Below, in pieces: positions 16,741 through 26,383 of a stretch of DNA of 64,000 nucleotides. A program made the translations under genes and the position numbers. Below the pieces are notes generated by a model that was given only the letters and a program-made list of their open reading frames with translations, did no database searches and was not told the origin of the DNA. Source of the DNA: Variovorax boronicumulans (lineage in GTDB: Bacteria > Pseudomonadota > Gammaproteobacteria > Burkholderiales > Burkholderiaceae_C); contig NZ_VEDO01000002.1 in assembly GCF_007677875.1 (NCBI RefSeq), forward strand, positions 62,001-126,000, read 5' to 3'. How positions within the stretch are numbered: the first letter of the stretch is position 1; the number at the start of each line of letters is the position of its first letter.

Positions 16741-18306
16741 ATGAAGCTGCGCAGCCAGGTGTTGGGGTTGGGGGTGGTCGGCGTGGTGATGGCCGGCCTG
16801 GTCGGCGTGATCGGCTTGCTCAACGGCAACCGCCTGGCCGCCGAGATCGGCCGCACCGTCGACCTCGGCACGGCGCTGCAGAGCAGCCAGGAGGCCGACA
16901 TGATGCACGACGCGGTGCGCGGTGACGTGTTGCTCGCGCTGCTCGGCGCACAGAGCGGCGATCAGGCCCAGATCGCCGAGGCACGGCAGGGCCTGGCCAG
17001 CCACACCGAGACGTTCCAGAAGGCGCTGGCGCAGCTGCAGGAGTTGCCCACCTCCGACGAGGTCAAGCGCGCCGTCGCCACCACCTTGCCCCAGGTGGCG
17101 GCCTACACGGCAGCCGCCAGGCGCATCCAGGAGCTCGCCGCCGGCGACGCCGCGGCGGCCCGGGCCGCCTACCCGGCCTTCCAGAAGGCCTTCTCCGACC
17201 TCGAGGGCCAGATGGCGGCCCAGGCCGATGCCATCGAACGCAACAGCGAGGCCGTGCATGAGGCCGCCGCACAGAGTGTGCGCGTGGCAGCGTTGCAGGT
17301 GGTGCTGGCGCTCGCCGTGGCGGCCGTGCTGCTGGTCGGCGCGGCGGTCTGGCTCACGCGGCAGATGGAGCGGCCCATGGCGGACGCCGTCGTCATGGCC
17401 GACCGGCTGGCCCACGGCGACCTCACGGGCAGCGCGGCTGCGCACGGCAACGATGAGACGCGGCGCCTGCTGTCGGCCATGGCGCGCATGCAGGCGCAGT
17501 TCAGCGAGATCGTGCGCAGCGTGCAGCACAACTCCGACAGCGTGGCCCATGCCAGCGTCGAGATCGCCCAGGGCAACCAGGACTTGAGCATGCGCACCGA
17601 GCAGCAGGCCAGCGCGCTGCAGCAAACCTCGGCCTCCATGGAGGAGCTGCGCGCCACCGTGCTGCACAACGCCGACAGCGCGCGCCAGGCCAACGAACTT
17701 GCGGCCAAGGCCAGCGCCGTGGCCGCGCAGGGCGGGGCGGTGGTCGGCGAAGTGGTGCGCACCATGCAGGAGATCGAGGAGTCCTCGCACCGCATCGCCG
17801 ACATCATCGGCACCATCGACGGCATCGCCTTCCAGACCAACATCCTCGCGCTCAACGCGGCCGTAGAGGCCGCGCGCGCCGGCGAGCAGGGCCGCGGCTT
17901 CGCCGTCGTGGCCTCCGAGGTGCGCGCGCTGGCCGGCCGCTCGGCCGAGGCCGCCAAGGAGATCAAGGCCTTGATCGGCACCAGCGTGCAGCGCGTGGAG
18001 GCCGGCACGCGCCTCGTGGGCAGCGCTGGCGGCACCATGGACGAGATCGTCGCGGCGATCCGCCGCGTGACCGACATCGTGGCCGAGATCACCGCGTCCA
18101 GCGACGGCCAGGCGGCCGGCATCTCGCAGGTCGGCGACGCCGTCACGCAGATGGACCGCAGCACGCAGCAGAACGCCGCGCTGGTCGAAGAAATCGCGGC
18201 CGCAGCCAGCAGCTTGAAGAGTCAGGCCCAGGGCCTGGTCAGTGCGGTCGCGGCCTTCCGATTGCCCGGCAGCACCAGCGTGGCGCTGCGGGAGCATGCA
18301 GCATGA
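16741..18306 (+). CDS. Methyl-accepting chemotaxis protein with periplasmic four-helix domain
   Basis: A 521-residue classical chemoreceptor: TM1 at about residues 7-27, a helical periplasmic domain of roughly 155 residues rich in Ala, Gln and Glu (four-helix-bundle type), TM2 at about 183-206, HAMP at 207-260 and the signalling domain with tip [51 protein letters not shown] near 359-408. GAGGA lies 8 bases before ATG 16741. No CheR-docking pentapeptide is seen at the C-terminus (ALREHAA). Ligand unknown. Its stop overlaps the start of an outer-membrane-type protein gene (ATGA at 18303-18306). Confidence 0.92.
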   Translation: MKLRSQVLGLGVVGVVMAGLVGVIGLLNGNRLAAEIGRTVDLGTALQSSQEADMMHDAVRGDVLLALLGAQSGDQAQIAEARQGLASHTETFQKALAQLQELPTSDEVKRAVATTLPQVAAYTAAARRIQELAAGDAAAARAAYPAFQKAFSDLEGQMAAQADAIERNSEAVHEAAAQSVRVAALQVVLALAVAAVLLVGAAVWLTRQMERPMADAVVMADRLAHGDLTGSAAAHGNDETRRLLSAMARMQAQFSEIVRSVQHNSDSVAHASVEIAQGNQDLSMRTEQQASALQQTSASMEELRATVLHNADSARQANELAAKASAVAAQGGAVVGEVVRTMQEIEESSHRIADIIGTIDGIAFQTNILALNAAVEAARAGEQGRGFAVVASEVRALAGRSAEAAKEIKALIGTSVQRVEAGTRLVGSAGGTMDEIVAAIRRVTDIVAEITASSDGQAAGISQVGDAVTQMDRSTQQNAALVEEIAAAASSLKSQAQGLVSAVAAFRLPGSTSVALREHAA

Positions 18307-18944
18307 GGCGGCTGTGCGCGCTGGCCGCAGCGCTGGTGGGACTGGCGGCGATGCCGGTTTGGGCCGGCCGTCCGCTCACCGTGGACGACGCCAACGTGGC
18401 CGAGGTCGGTGGCGGCCAGGTCGAGACCTGGTATGTGCGCCCGGCCGCGCGCGACCGGCTGTGGACCAGCACGCTGGGCGTGGGCGTGCTGGAGGGGCTG
18501 GAGCTGGGCCTGGGCGTGGAGCGCAACTTCTCCTTGCCCGAGACCAGCACGGCCGTGCAGGCCAAGATGCGGCTCACCCCCTCGGTGGAGGGCGGCTGCA
18601 ACGTCGGCGCCGTGCTCGGGCGCATGCACCTGCACCGCGAACGCGGTGACGCCACCTATGCCAACGGCCTGTTCACCTGCAACCTGGAGGGCGGACCGCT
18701 GCACCTGAACCTGGGCGCGAACCGGCCCGACGGCGGCGGCACCCGCGCCACCTGGGGCGCGGCCAAGGAGTTCGAACTGGGCGCCGTGACCGCCCATGTC
18801 GAGGCCTTCGGCCAGCAGCATGGCAAGCCCACGCTGCAGTTCGGCCTGCGCCGCGAAATCTTCAAGAACGTGCAGGTGGACGGCACGCTGGGGCGCTCGG
18901 AGCGCAAGGCGGTCTTCAGCCTGGGCGTGCGACTCGGTTTCTGA
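18303..18944 (+). CDS. Predicted outer-membrane beta-barrel protein, unassigned
   Basis: A 213-residue exported protein with a clean signal peptide ([21 protein letters not shown], cleaved before GRP). The mature part has alternating short strands, many Gly turns ([33 protein letters not shown]) and ends in Phe after [10 protein letters not shown], the C-terminal aromatic signature of outer-membrane barrels. I do not recognise the family. Its start overlaps the stop of the chemoreceptor gene, so the two are made together; a link between sensing and an outer-membrane component is possible but unproven. Confidence 0.65.
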   Translation: MRRLCALAAALVGLAAMPVWAGRPLTVDDANVAEVGGGQVETWYVRPAARDRLWTSTLGVGVLEGLELGLGVERNFSLPETSTAVQAKMRLTPSVEGGCNVGAVLGRMHLHRERGDATYANGLFTCNLEGGPLHLNLGANRPDGGGTRATWGAAKEFELGAVTAHVEAFGQQHGKPTLQFGLRREIFKNVQVDGTLGRSERKAVFSLGVRLGF

Positions 18945-19061
18945 GCGCGGCATCGGCACTGGGCGTGCGGTCTTGCTCGTCGGGCCGACATGCGGATGCC
19001 TGCGGGCAGAGGGCGTTCTCGGCGGAGCCCCGCCGCGGCTTCCTCACCGCACCCGGCGGCG

Positions 19062-21410
19062 TCACAGGCCGGCCGCGCGGACCAGGGCCTGCACGCGCTG
19101 CGCAAACACGTCGAGGTCGAACGGCTTGGTCAGCACCTGCATGCCGGAGGGCAACAGCCCATGGCTGAGCACGGCGTTCTCGGCATAGCCCGTGACGAAC
19201 AGGACCTTGAGCTGGGGCAACATGACCCGCGCGGCATCCGCGAGATGCCGGCCGTTCATGCCGGGCAGTCCCACATCGGTGACCAGCAGCGCGATGGACC
19301 GGTTCGCGCCGAGCAGCGCGATGGCGCGCGGCCCGTCCTCCGCATCCAAGACGCGGTAGCCCAGATCGGTGAGGGCCTCCACCATGAGCATGCGGATGGC
19401 ACGCTCGTCGTCGACCACGAGAACCGTTTCGCCGGCACCGCTGGCCACCGGCGTCGGGCTGTTCGATCGACCCTCGTCCTGGGCAACCTCCAGCCCAATG
19501 AATCTCGGCAGATACAGGCACACGTTCGTGCCTGCGCCTGGCTCCGAACTGATGCGCGCCTGTCCTCCGGATTGCCGCGCGAAACCGTAGACCATCGACA
19601 GCCCGAGGCCGGTTCCCAGGCCGATCGGTTTGGTCGTGAAGAACGGGTCGAACGCACGGGCCATCGTCTCGGGGGACATGCCGCTGCCGCTGTCGTGCAC
19701 GCAGATCGACACGTACTGGCCCGGCGCCATCTCCAGTTCTCCCGCAGTGCGCTCGTCCAGCGATCGGTTGGCCGTTGCGATGGTCAGGCGGCCGCCGTCG
19801 GGCATCGCATCGCGCGCATTGATGCACAGGTTCAGCAAGGCGTTTTCCAGCTGGCTGGGATCGACCTGCACCGGCCAGACGCCAATGTCCCCGACCACCT
19901 CCAGGATCACCTGGGGACCGATGGTTCTGCGGATCAGTTCCTCGAAGCCGCCGATCAACTGGTGCACGCCGATCACCTTGGGCTCCAGGGTCTGTTGCCG
20001 CGAGAAGGCCAGCAGGCGGTGCGTGAGCGCCGCGGCCCGCTTCGTGGCCGTCTGCCCGATCTCGACGTAGCGCAGCAGCGCCGGGTCGCCATCGAGCTTG
20101 CGCTTGAGCATCTCCAGGCTGCCTGACACCGCCGCGAGCAGGTTGTTGAAGTCATGGGCCAGCCCGCCAGTCAACTGACCGACCGCCTCCATCTTCTGCG
20201 CCTGGCGCAGCGCGGCTTCCGTCTTCATCAGATCGGCGGTGCGCTGCTGCACCTTCAGTTCCAGCGAATCGGCCAGCTCCTGCAGGCGCGCTTCGGCGCG
20301 GACGCGCGCCACGGCCTGCCGTGTGCGGAAGGCGACCTCCCGGATCAGCTCCAGTTCGTCGGATGCCCAGACCCGTGCCGTCGCGTTGTTCAGGTACAGC
20401 AGCGCGACGAGGTTGCCTGCCTCGCTGACCGGCATGTTGACGACGGCCTGGGCGCTGATATCGATCAGGGCCTGGGCCGTGCTGGCGGTCCGGGGGTCGG
20501 TGCGCGCGTCAGAAAACACCACGGTCTCGCCCCGTTTGAGATCGTCGATGTAGCTGCCGAAGTCCCGAAAGTGAAGCACGCCGGCGAGGGTCTGGATCCC
20601 GGGGGCATTCCAGTCGCGCTCGATGGTGATCGTTTCGGCCGCCTTGTCGATGGTGCCGTAGCCTGCCCGGCTGACATCGAGCACGCGCCCGAGCGCCTGG
20701 GCCGCACGGTAGGCGATCTCCGCCGGATCGCGGATGCCGGCGAACACCTCCTGGTCCAGGTTGCTCAGCGTCTGCGCGCGTCGACGCGACAGCATGACGT
20801 CGGTGATGTCCTGCGAGATGCCGCTCATCGAGGCGGGGTGTCCGTCCTCGTCGTAGCGCACATGCCCGTGGATGCGCACCCAGGCCAGCCGCCCGTCCGG
20901 CCGGTTGATCCGGTACTCGATGTCATAGTCCTCGCCGGTGGCCACGCTGTGCGCAACCGCGGCCTGCATGCGTTGCTGGTCGTCGGGGTGCACCGCCGCC
21001 TGCAGTTCCTCGTACGTGAACGGCAACTGGACCGCGCGTCCGAAGTTGCTCTTGCAGTGCTTGGACGCGACCAGTGTCCTGGTGCCAAGGTGCAAATCCC
21101 AGATGCCCAGGTTGGCAGCATCTGTCGCGGCGAGCAGCTGTGCCTCGCTCTCGCGCACCGTTGCATGGATGGGGAGGATGCCGGGCACGGCCTGGGCCCC
21201 TGGGGCGGACCTCTTCGCGCCCATGCCGGCGTCCAGCGCCGCTTGATCGGTCGCATCGCGCGCACGGACGAGCAGCGCCTTCGCCTCCTCGTGTTCGGGC
21301 GTCCCAGGCGCCGTGGCGGCGAATCGCGCGTGTGCCCGCCGCTCACGTCCGACCGCATCAAAGAAGTGTGCCTGCATCAGTTCGATGCCGTCGGTGTGGG
21401 GTGTGGCCAT
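19062..21410 (-). CDS. Soluble PAS-GAF hybrid histidine kinase with receiver
   Basis: A 782-residue hybrid kinase without membrane segments. It has an N-terminal region to about residue 82, a PAS domain (about 85-205, ending GISQDITD), a GAF domain (about 220-375), a HisKA domain with AVGQLTGGLAHDFNNLLAAVSGSLEML (phospho-acceptor His419), a HATPase with N box NLCINARDAMP, and GLGTGLGLSMVYGF, then a receiver (about 662-780) with Asp667-668, phospho-acceptor Asp712 in LLVTDVGLPG and Lys762 in TKPFD. This is the family used for cytoplasmic input such as redox or light, but no cofactor residue is clear. Start ATG 21410; a binding-protein gene lies 104 bases upstream on the same strand. Confidence 0.88.
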   Translation of the reverse strand: MATPHTDGIELMQAHFFDAVGRERRAHARFAATAPGTPEHEEAKALLVRARDATDQAALDAGMGAKRSAPGAQAVPGILPIHATVRESEAQLLAATDAANLGIWDLHLGTRTLVASKHCKSNFGRAVQLPFTYEELQAAVHPDDQQRMQAAVAHSVATGEDYDIEYRINRPDGRLAWVRIHGHVRYDEDGHPASMSGISQDITDVMLSRRRAQTLSNLDQEVFAGIRDPAEIAYRAAQALGRVLDVSRAGYGTIDKAAETITIERDWNAPGIQTLAGVLHFRDFGSYIDDLKRGETVVFSDARTDPRTASTAQALIDISAQAVVNMPVSEAGNLVALLYLNNATARVWASDELELIREVAFRTRQAVARVRAEARLQELADSLELKVQQRTADLMKTEAALRQAQKMEAVGQLTGGLAHDFNNLLAAVSGSLEMLKRKLDGDPALLRYVEIGQTATKRAAALTHRLLAFSRQQTLEPKVIGVHQLIGGFEELIRRTIGPQVILEVVGDIGVWPVQVDPSQLENALLNLCINARDAMPDGGRLTIATANRSLDERTAGELEMAPGQYVSICVHDSGSGMSPETMARAFDPFFTTKPIGLGTGLGLSMVYGFARQSGGQARISSEPGAGTNVCLYLPRFIGLEVAQDEGRSNSPTPVASGAGETVLVVDDERAIRMLMVEALTDLGYRVLDAEDGPRAIALLGANRSIALLVTDVGLPGMNGRHLADAARVMLPQLKVLFVTGYAENAVLSHGLLPSGMQVLTKPFDLDVFAQRVQALVRAAGL

Positions 21411-21514
21411 GGCGGCAGCGAGTCTAACGAGGCAACGCGTCCGCGGGTTACGGCCGGTTCCTCTGAGGCGTCTGCGGCCGTTGCACAGCGCGTAGCGGGC
21501 GGCCGCCCGGCGCC

Positions 21515-22744
21515 TCAACGCCCCATGGGCATGCCCAGCGGCTCGTAGCGGGTGCCGTTGAACCGCACCAGCTGCACCTGCTGGATCGGCCGGTAGTCGT
21601 CCGGCGCCGTCCTCACCTCGATGCCGGGGTACAGCATGGGCAGCGTCATCGACAGGCTGGCGGCCTGGCGCATCAGGTTCTCGCGCGTGAGCTCGTCGCC
21701 GGCCTGGCGGATGACCTGCACCAGCGTCTGCGCCTGCGAATAGCCCAGAACGTTGAGGAAGTCGCCGGGTTCACCCTGGGGGTAGTACTGCTGCATGAAG
21801 GCGCGGTACTCGGCCAGCTCGCGCGTGCCCTGCAGCGAGGCGTCGCCGGGGTCGCGGATGAAGGAGGCCGAGATCACGCCGGTGGCATTCTCCAGGCCGG
21901 CCGGCTGCAGCACGGCCTGCACGAAGATCGACACGCTGGCCAGGTACTGGACGGGGCGCCAGCCCGTCTCCGCGGCCTTGCGGATCGCCTGCGCCGCGAA
22001 CTTGGGCGTCGCAATGTTGAAGAACACGTCGGCGCCGCTGGCCTTCAATGCGATGAGCTGGCTGTCGATGGTGGCATCGGTCACCTCGTAGCTGGCCTGG
22101 GCCACGAGCATGGTCGCGGCTTTGTCGCCGAGCCCTTCCACAAAGCCCTTGAGGTAGTCCTTGCCAAAGTCGTCGTTCTGCAGCAGCACGGCCACCCTGG
22201 CCTGCGGCCGGGTGGCCAGGATGTGCCGGGCGTAGATGCGCGCCTCGTCCTGGTAGGTCGGCTGCCAGCCCATGGTCCAGGGAAAGGCCTTGGGGTCGCC
22301 GAAGCGCGAGGCGCCCGAGCCCACGAACAGCTGGGGCACCTTCTTCGCGTTCATGTAGCGCTGGATCGCCAGGTTCTGCGCCGTGCCCAGCGGGGCGAAC
22401 AGCGCGAGCACCTCGTCCTGCTCGACCAGCTTGCGTGCCTGCTCGACTGTTTTGGCCGGGTTGTAGCCGTCGTCCACGCTCAGCAGCACGATCTTGCGAC
22501 CCTGGATGCCGCCCTCGGCGTTGACTTTGGCGATGTAGGCGCCGGCAGCCTTGCCGATGGTGCCGTAGGCCGAGGCCGGGCCCGAGTAGGGGCCGATGTG
22601 GCCGATGCGCACCTCGGTGTCGCTGGCGCCGGGGTCGTAGCGCTTGCCGGCGAGCGCGGCTCCGGCCAGGGCCAGCGTCAGCACGACGGTGAAGCAGCCG
22701 CGCAGGGCGCGCGCAAGGGGGGAGCGGTTCTTCGGGGACATCAT
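21515..22744 (-). CDS. LivK-type ABC transporter substrate-binding protein
   Basis: A 409-residue periplasmic binding protein of the branched-chain amino acid/amide type. A signal peptide (MMSPKNRSPLARALRGCFTVVLTLALAGAALA) precedes SDTEVRIGHIGPYSGPASAYGTIGKAAGAYIAKVNAEGGIQGRKIVLLSVDDGYNPAKTVEQARKLVE, the standard first lobe; later VAVLLQNDDFGKDYLKGF and the hinge segments also fit. No permease or ATPase genes are nearby, so its transporter is elsewhere. Such proteins in Burkholderiales bind aromatic acids, amides or amino acids; the ligand is unknown. Two adjacent ATGs (22744, 22741) make the exact start ambiguous by one codon. Confidence 0.88.
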   Translation of the reverse strand: MMSPKNRSPLARALRGCFTVVLTLALAGAALAGKRYDPGASDTEVRIGHIGPYSGPASAYGTIGKAAGAYIAKVNAEGGIQGRKIVLLSVDDGYNPAKTVEQARKLVEQDEVLALFAPLGTAQNLAIQRYMNAKKVPQLFVGSGASRFGDPKAFPWTMGWQPTYQDEARIYARHILATRPQARVAVLLQNDDFGKDYLKGFVEGLGDKAATMLVAQASYEVTDATIDSQLIALKASGADVFFNIATPKFAAQAIRKAAETGWRPVQYLASVSIFVQAVLQPAGLENATGVISASFIRDPGDASLQGTRELAEYRAFMQQYYPQGEPGDFLNVLGYSQAQTLVQVIRQAGDELTRENLMRQAASLSMTLPMLYPGIEVRTAPDDYRPIQQVQLVRFNGTRYEPLGMPMGR

Positions 22745-22932
22745 GGCAGAGGGTGTGGCATGCGCGGCGTCGGCCGGAAGTCTAGCCCGGCACGCGCCGC
22801 CGCCTTGCCGAAACCACGCCGGTGCGCCTCGCGCGCGAGGCGGGTGGCTCGGCCGGGATCGGCACCGGCGCAAGCCCTCGGCCGCCGCCATCTGCCCGGT
22901 GCCGGGGCACGCGTGGCCGAGAATCGCGCGCC

Positions 22933-23619
22933 ATGCCACCGCCAGAATTGCCCACGCCCGCGCCGGATGGCGTGGCCGACATCCACTTCGACGCGCAGGA
23001 CCGGGCCAGCCTGTACCGCGTGCTGCACGCGCGCCGCGACATGCGGCATTTCCTGCCCGGGCAGGCGGTCCCGCCGCAGGTGCTCTCACGCTTGCTGCAG
23101 GCCGCGCACAGCGCGCCTTCGGTCGGTCTCATGCAGCCCTGGCGGCTCATCCGCATTGAGGACCCCGCGCTGCGCGAAGGCATCGCGCGCCTGGTCGACG
23201 CGGAGCGGCAGGCGACCGCCGTGGCCCTGCAGGAGCGCAGCGCCGAGTTCCTCGCGCTCAAGGTCGAGGGTGTGCGCGAGTGCGCGGAACTGCTCGTCGC
23301 CGTGCTGGCGCCCGATGACGGCACGCTGTTCGGCCGGCGCACCATGCCGCGCGACATGGCGCTGTGCTCGGCCGCCTGTGCGATCCAGAACCTGTGGCTC
23401 GCGGCCCGGGCCGAGAACCTCGGCATGGGCTGGGTCTCACTGTTCGACCCGGTGCAGCTGGGCCAGCTGCTGCAGCTTCCTGCGGGTGCGCAGGCCATCG
23501 CCGTGCTGTGCCTGGGCCCGGTGCCGGCGTTCTATGCCAGGCCCATGCTGGAGCTGCAGGACTGGCGCCAGGGCCGGCCGCTGGCGGAGATGGTCGCGAC
23601 CGACCGTTGGCCTGGCTAG
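22933..23619 (+). CDS. bluB: 5,6-dimethylbenzimidazole synthase BluB
   Basis: A 228-residue nitroreductase-fold enzyme that cleaves reduced FMN with O2 to form 5,6-dimethylbenzimidazole, the lower ligand of vitamin B12. It shows the N-terminal LYRVLHARRDMRHFLPG, PSVGLMQPWRLIRI and the ENLGMGWVSLFDP motif that separate BluB from ordinary nitroreductases, along with VLCLGPVPAFYARPMLE. Start ATG 22933. Other cobalamin genes are not in the window and no cobalamin riboswitch was recognised in the 188-bp gap upstream, so regulation is unclear. Confidence in BluB rather than a generic nitroreductase is good. Confidence 0.85.
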   Translation: MPPPELPTPAPDGVADIHFDAQDRASLYRVLHARRDMRHFLPGQAVPPQVLSRLLQAAHSAPSVGLMQPWRLIRIEDPALREGIARLVDAERQATAVALQERSAEFLALKVEGVRECAELLVAVLAPDDGTLFGRRTMPRDMALCSAACAIQNLWLAARAENLGMGWVSLFDPVQLGQLLQLPAGAQAIAVLCLGPVPAFYARPMLELQDWRQGRPLAEMVATDRWPG

Positions 23620-24015
23620 GCGCGCGGGCGGCAGAGATCCCGCACCTTGTGCGCCCCTTGCACGCTGCAACCCTTCAGGCCGGGGCGATCGGCAGCCCCA
23701 TTCTTCGTTGCCGGCCCCTTGTGTGGCGGGCCCCATGGCGCACTCGCCCCGTACGCTCGCAGATCGCAGTCAACATCTTCGGCGCAGACCTGAACCAGCT
23801 GCGCGGCCGGGCCGGGGCGCAGCCCGCGCGGCTGGCCGGCGACCTGCGCGAGGCCAAGAGAGCTTTCCGGCGGCGGCCGGCACCAGGGTGGTCGCGACCG
23901 GGCAACTGGCGGGCACGGAGCCCGCGAACCTGCGCTTCGCGCTGAAGCAGCGCGACACCAGGGTGTCGTGCGGAGCGCATAGCATGCGTTCCATTTGCCT
24001 GCCGTGATCCCGCCG
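23620..24015 (+). other. Gap with probable frameshifted coding remnant
   Basis: No intact gene. On the + strand about 23763-23865 reads IAVNIFGADLNQLRG and then GRAGAQPARLAGDLREAK, and from about 23868 another frame reads AAAGTRVVATGQLAGTEPAN and LRFALKQRDTRV. The protein-like composition switching frame near 23866 suggests a decayed gene or pieces of one. I do not recognise the protein. It could instead be the upstream region of chrA. Confidence 0.3.
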
Positions 24016-25227
24016 ATGCCCGACCCCGCCACTCGCAGCGACAGCCCCTGGCATGTCTTCCTCGTGTTCCTGCGGCTTGGCCTCACCTCCTTCGGTGGCC
24101 CGGTCGCGCACCTGGGCTACTTCCGCACCGAGTTCGTGGAGCGGCGGCGCTGGCTCGACGACCGCGCCTATGCCGACCTCGTGGCGCTGTGCCAGTTCCT
24201 GCCGGGGCCGGCCAGCAGCCAGGTGGGCATGGCGCTGGGCCTGGGCCGGGCCGGCGGCCGGGGCATGCTGGCGGCCTGGGCGGGCTTCACGCTGCCTTCG
24301 GCGCTGGCGCTGATCGCGCTGGCCGGACTGGTCGTGCACCAACCGGCACTGGCGGCGGCGGGCTGGGTGCACGGCCTCAAGGTGGCGGCCGTGGCCATCG
24401 TGGCCCAGGCCGTGTGGGGCATGGCGCGCACGCTGTGCCCGGACCGCCAGCGCGCCGCGCTGGCCATCGTGGCCGCGCTGGTGCTGCTGGCCTGGCCGGC
24501 GGCACTGGCGCAGGTGCTCGTGATCGCTGCCGCGGCGCTGGTGGGGCGCTGGCTGCTGCGGCTGCCGGCCGTGCCGGCCGCGCCTGCGCCGCAGCGCTGG
24601 CCGCTGTCGCACCGCGCCGGCGTGCTGGCGCTGGTGCTGTTCCTGCTGCCGCTGGCCCTGTTGCCGTGGTGGGCCGCAGCGAGCGGCACGACAACGGCGG
24701 CACTCGTCGAAGGCGTCTACCGTGCCGGTGCCCTGGTGTTCGGCGGCGGCCATGTGGTGCTGCCGTTGCTGCAGGCCAGTGTGGTACCCACGGGCGCGCT
24801 CGGCAATGCCGAATTCCTGGCCGGCTACGGCGCCGCGCAGGCCGTGCCGGGCCCGCTGTTCACGTTCGCGGCCTACCTGGGCGCGGCGGCCCATTGGCCC
24901 TGGCAGGGCTGGACCGGCGGTCTGCTGTTGCTGCTGGCCATCTTCGCGCCGGCCGCCCTCGTGCTGCTGGCCGCGTTGCCGTTCTGGCAGACGCTGCGTG
25001 AGCGGCCCGGCGTGCAGGCGGCGCTGGCCGGTGTCAACGCGGCCGTGGTCGGCGTGCTGCTGGCCGCGCTGTACGACCCGGTCTGGACCAGCGCGGTCCA
25101 CGGTCGCGGCGATTTCGCGCTGGCCTTGGCAGCGTTCGGGCTGCTCGTGTTCGGGCGCTGCTCGCCCGTCTGGGTCGTTGCGCTGGCTGCGGTGGCGGGA
25201 CAGGCGCTGGCCTGGATGGCGCGATAA
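24016..25227 (+). CDS. chrA: Chromate efflux transporter ChrA family (two-domain)
   Basis: A 403-residue membrane protein of the long-chain CHR family. The two homologous halves are visible: HVFLVFLRLGLTSFGGPVAHLGYFRTEFVERRRWLDD with YADLVALCQFLPGPASSQVGMALG in the first half, and VYRAGALVFGGGHVVLPLLQ with GYGAAQAVPGPLFTFAAYLG in the second. The paired FGGP/FGGGHVVLP and PGP motifs are the family signature. It likely exports chromate with proton exchange, though members can have other anion substrates. I chose ATG 24016; an in-frame TTG at 23995 would add seven residues. About ten membrane segments. No chrB regulator is adjacent. Confidence 0.87.
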   Translation: MPDPATRSDSPWHVFLVFLRLGLTSFGGPVAHLGYFRTEFVERRRWLDDRAYADLVALCQFLPGPASSQVGMALGLGRAGGRGMLAAWAGFTLPSALALIALAGLVVHQPALAAAGWVHGLKVAAVAIVAQAVWGMARTLCPDRQRAALAIVAALVLLAWPAALAQVLVIAAAALVGRWLLRLPAVPAAPAPQRWPLSHRAGVLALVLFLLPLALLPWWAAASGTTTAALVEGVYRAGALVFGGGHVVLPLLQASVVPTGALGNAEFLAGYGAAQAVPGPLFTFAAYLGAAAHWPWQGWTGGLLLLLAIFAPAALVLLAALPFWQTLRERPGVQAALAGVNAAVVGVLLAALYDPVWTSAVHGRGDFALALAAFGLLVFGRCSPVWVVALAAVAGQALAWMAR

Positions 25228-25288
25228 CTCGCGAATCATGTCGATTATTCGCTTGATGGGCGTACGAATGGGTGGCCCAATCGGACCC

Positions 25289-25591
25289 ATGGCACCCCTT
25301 TCCTCCATCGCTTCCAGTGGCATGCAGGCCGCCCAGCAGCGCCTGCAAGCGTCCGCACACAACGTCGCTAACGGGCAGACCGCCGGTTTCACGCGTCTGG
25401 AAGTGGTGCAGCAGGCGCGCAGCGAGGCCGGCGGCGTGGATGCCGCGACGCGCCGCGCCGAGGGGGTCGGCGTGTCGCTGGAATCCGAGATGGTCGACCA
25501 GCTGTCGGCGAGGAATGCCTTCGTGGCCAACGCCACCGTGTTCCGCACGGCCGACCGCGTGGCCGGCGCGCTGCTCGACATCTACGCCTGA
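25289..25591 (+). CDS. Small flagellar rod/hook-like protein
   Basis: A 100-residue protein whose N-terminus, PLSSIASSGMQAAQQRLQASAHNVANGQTAGFTR, is the conserved N-terminal helix of flagellar axial proteins (FlgB/FlgC/FlgG/FlgK), and whose C-terminal half (QLSARNAFVANATVFRTADRVAGALLDIYA) resembles their C-terminal helix. So it is a minimal rod-like protein with almost no middle domain. No flagellar operon is near. In-frame ATGs at 25238 and 25268 are possible starts; I prefer 25289 because it matches the usual N-terminus. Role unknown; it may be a stand-alone paralogue. Confidence 0.65.
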   Translation: MAPLSSIASSGMQAAQQRLQASAHNVANGQTAGFTRLEVVQQARSEAGGVDAATRRAEGVGVSLESEMVDQLSARNAFVANATVFRTADRVAGALLDIYA

Positions 25592-25760
25592 GGCGGCAGC
25601 CCGGGGCGGCCGCCGCTGCTGCTGTTCTTGCCTCGGATGTCGAGACGGCGCGTTGAAACCTGGGACAAGCGTGTTGGCCGAGCGAGCAGCCGGCGCTTGG
25701 TGAGGCTGCTGTCGGGCAGTAACTGATGTTCGCAAAGACGGTAGAGCAGCGATCGGAAGA

Positions 25761-26383
25761 TCAGAATCGCGCAAGAAGGTCGACACCCAGCCACAAGGCC
25801 ATGCCGAACATGGCAGCCGCAATGGACGCATCCACGACCCGCCAGCTTCTAGGCGAGCTCATCCAGTGACTGGCGCCTCTGGCGAGTGCAACCCACGCGG
25901 TGAACCACACCACGGAGGCGCAGACGGCACCGACAGAGAACGTCAGACTGGCCGGCGCAGAAAGCGCCGCTCCAACCGATCCCAGGATGACCACGGTGTC
26001 CAGCCATGAAGCAGGATTGCCGAGAGACGTGACCAGTAGCCGGTGCACCCAAGTCTCGTCGCCCTCCGTCGCTGCGGCCATTGGACGAGCAGTTGAACCC
26101 GTAGCTGCCGCGTGCGCGGCATGCATGGCGTGAACGAGCAGCAGAACGACTCCAGTGGCCTGCAAGACGGCTTGAAGCGGGGGGAAGGCTTCGATTGCCC
26201 CGGAGACGCCAAGCACGCCCAAGGCGATAAGGACAAGGTCGCTACCGCTGCTGATCGCAATGAGCACGCGCCGGAGCGTCCTAAAAGTGCCTCGCGGAAC
26301 ACAAGAACATCTTTAGGGCCCGGGCAGATAAAAAGACCTAGCGCGAGCAAGAAGCCTTGAGCCGCAGCAGCAATGTGAAGCAT
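25761..26383 (-). pseudogene. LysE/RhtB-family exporter disrupted by a frameshift
   Basis: The N-terminal 35 codons from ATG 26383 read MLHIAAAAQGFLLALGLFICPGPKDVLVFREALLG, a LysE-family start with the CPGP motif. From base 26279 the continuation lies in another frame as TLRRVLIAISSGSDLVLIALGVLGVSG through to a stop at 25761. Restoring one missing base at about 26280 gives a 207-residue protein of normal family length with five to six membrane segments. This is either a recent pseudogene or a one-base sequence error. Function if repaired: amino-acid export. The gene is AT-richer than its neighbours, which hints at later acquisition. Confidence 0.75.

Noticed and set aside
16489-18297. Minus-strand extension of mutS upstream through the chemoreceptor gene
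   Set aside because: The open frame continues by chance. The MutS N-terminus is fixed by the [12 protein letters not shown] block, and the + strand here encodes a clear chemoreceptor.
22745-22932. Possible cobalamin riboswitch before bluB
   Set aside because: The gap is GC-rich and hairpin-prone, but I could not find the B12-box or the conserved core; not enough to call.
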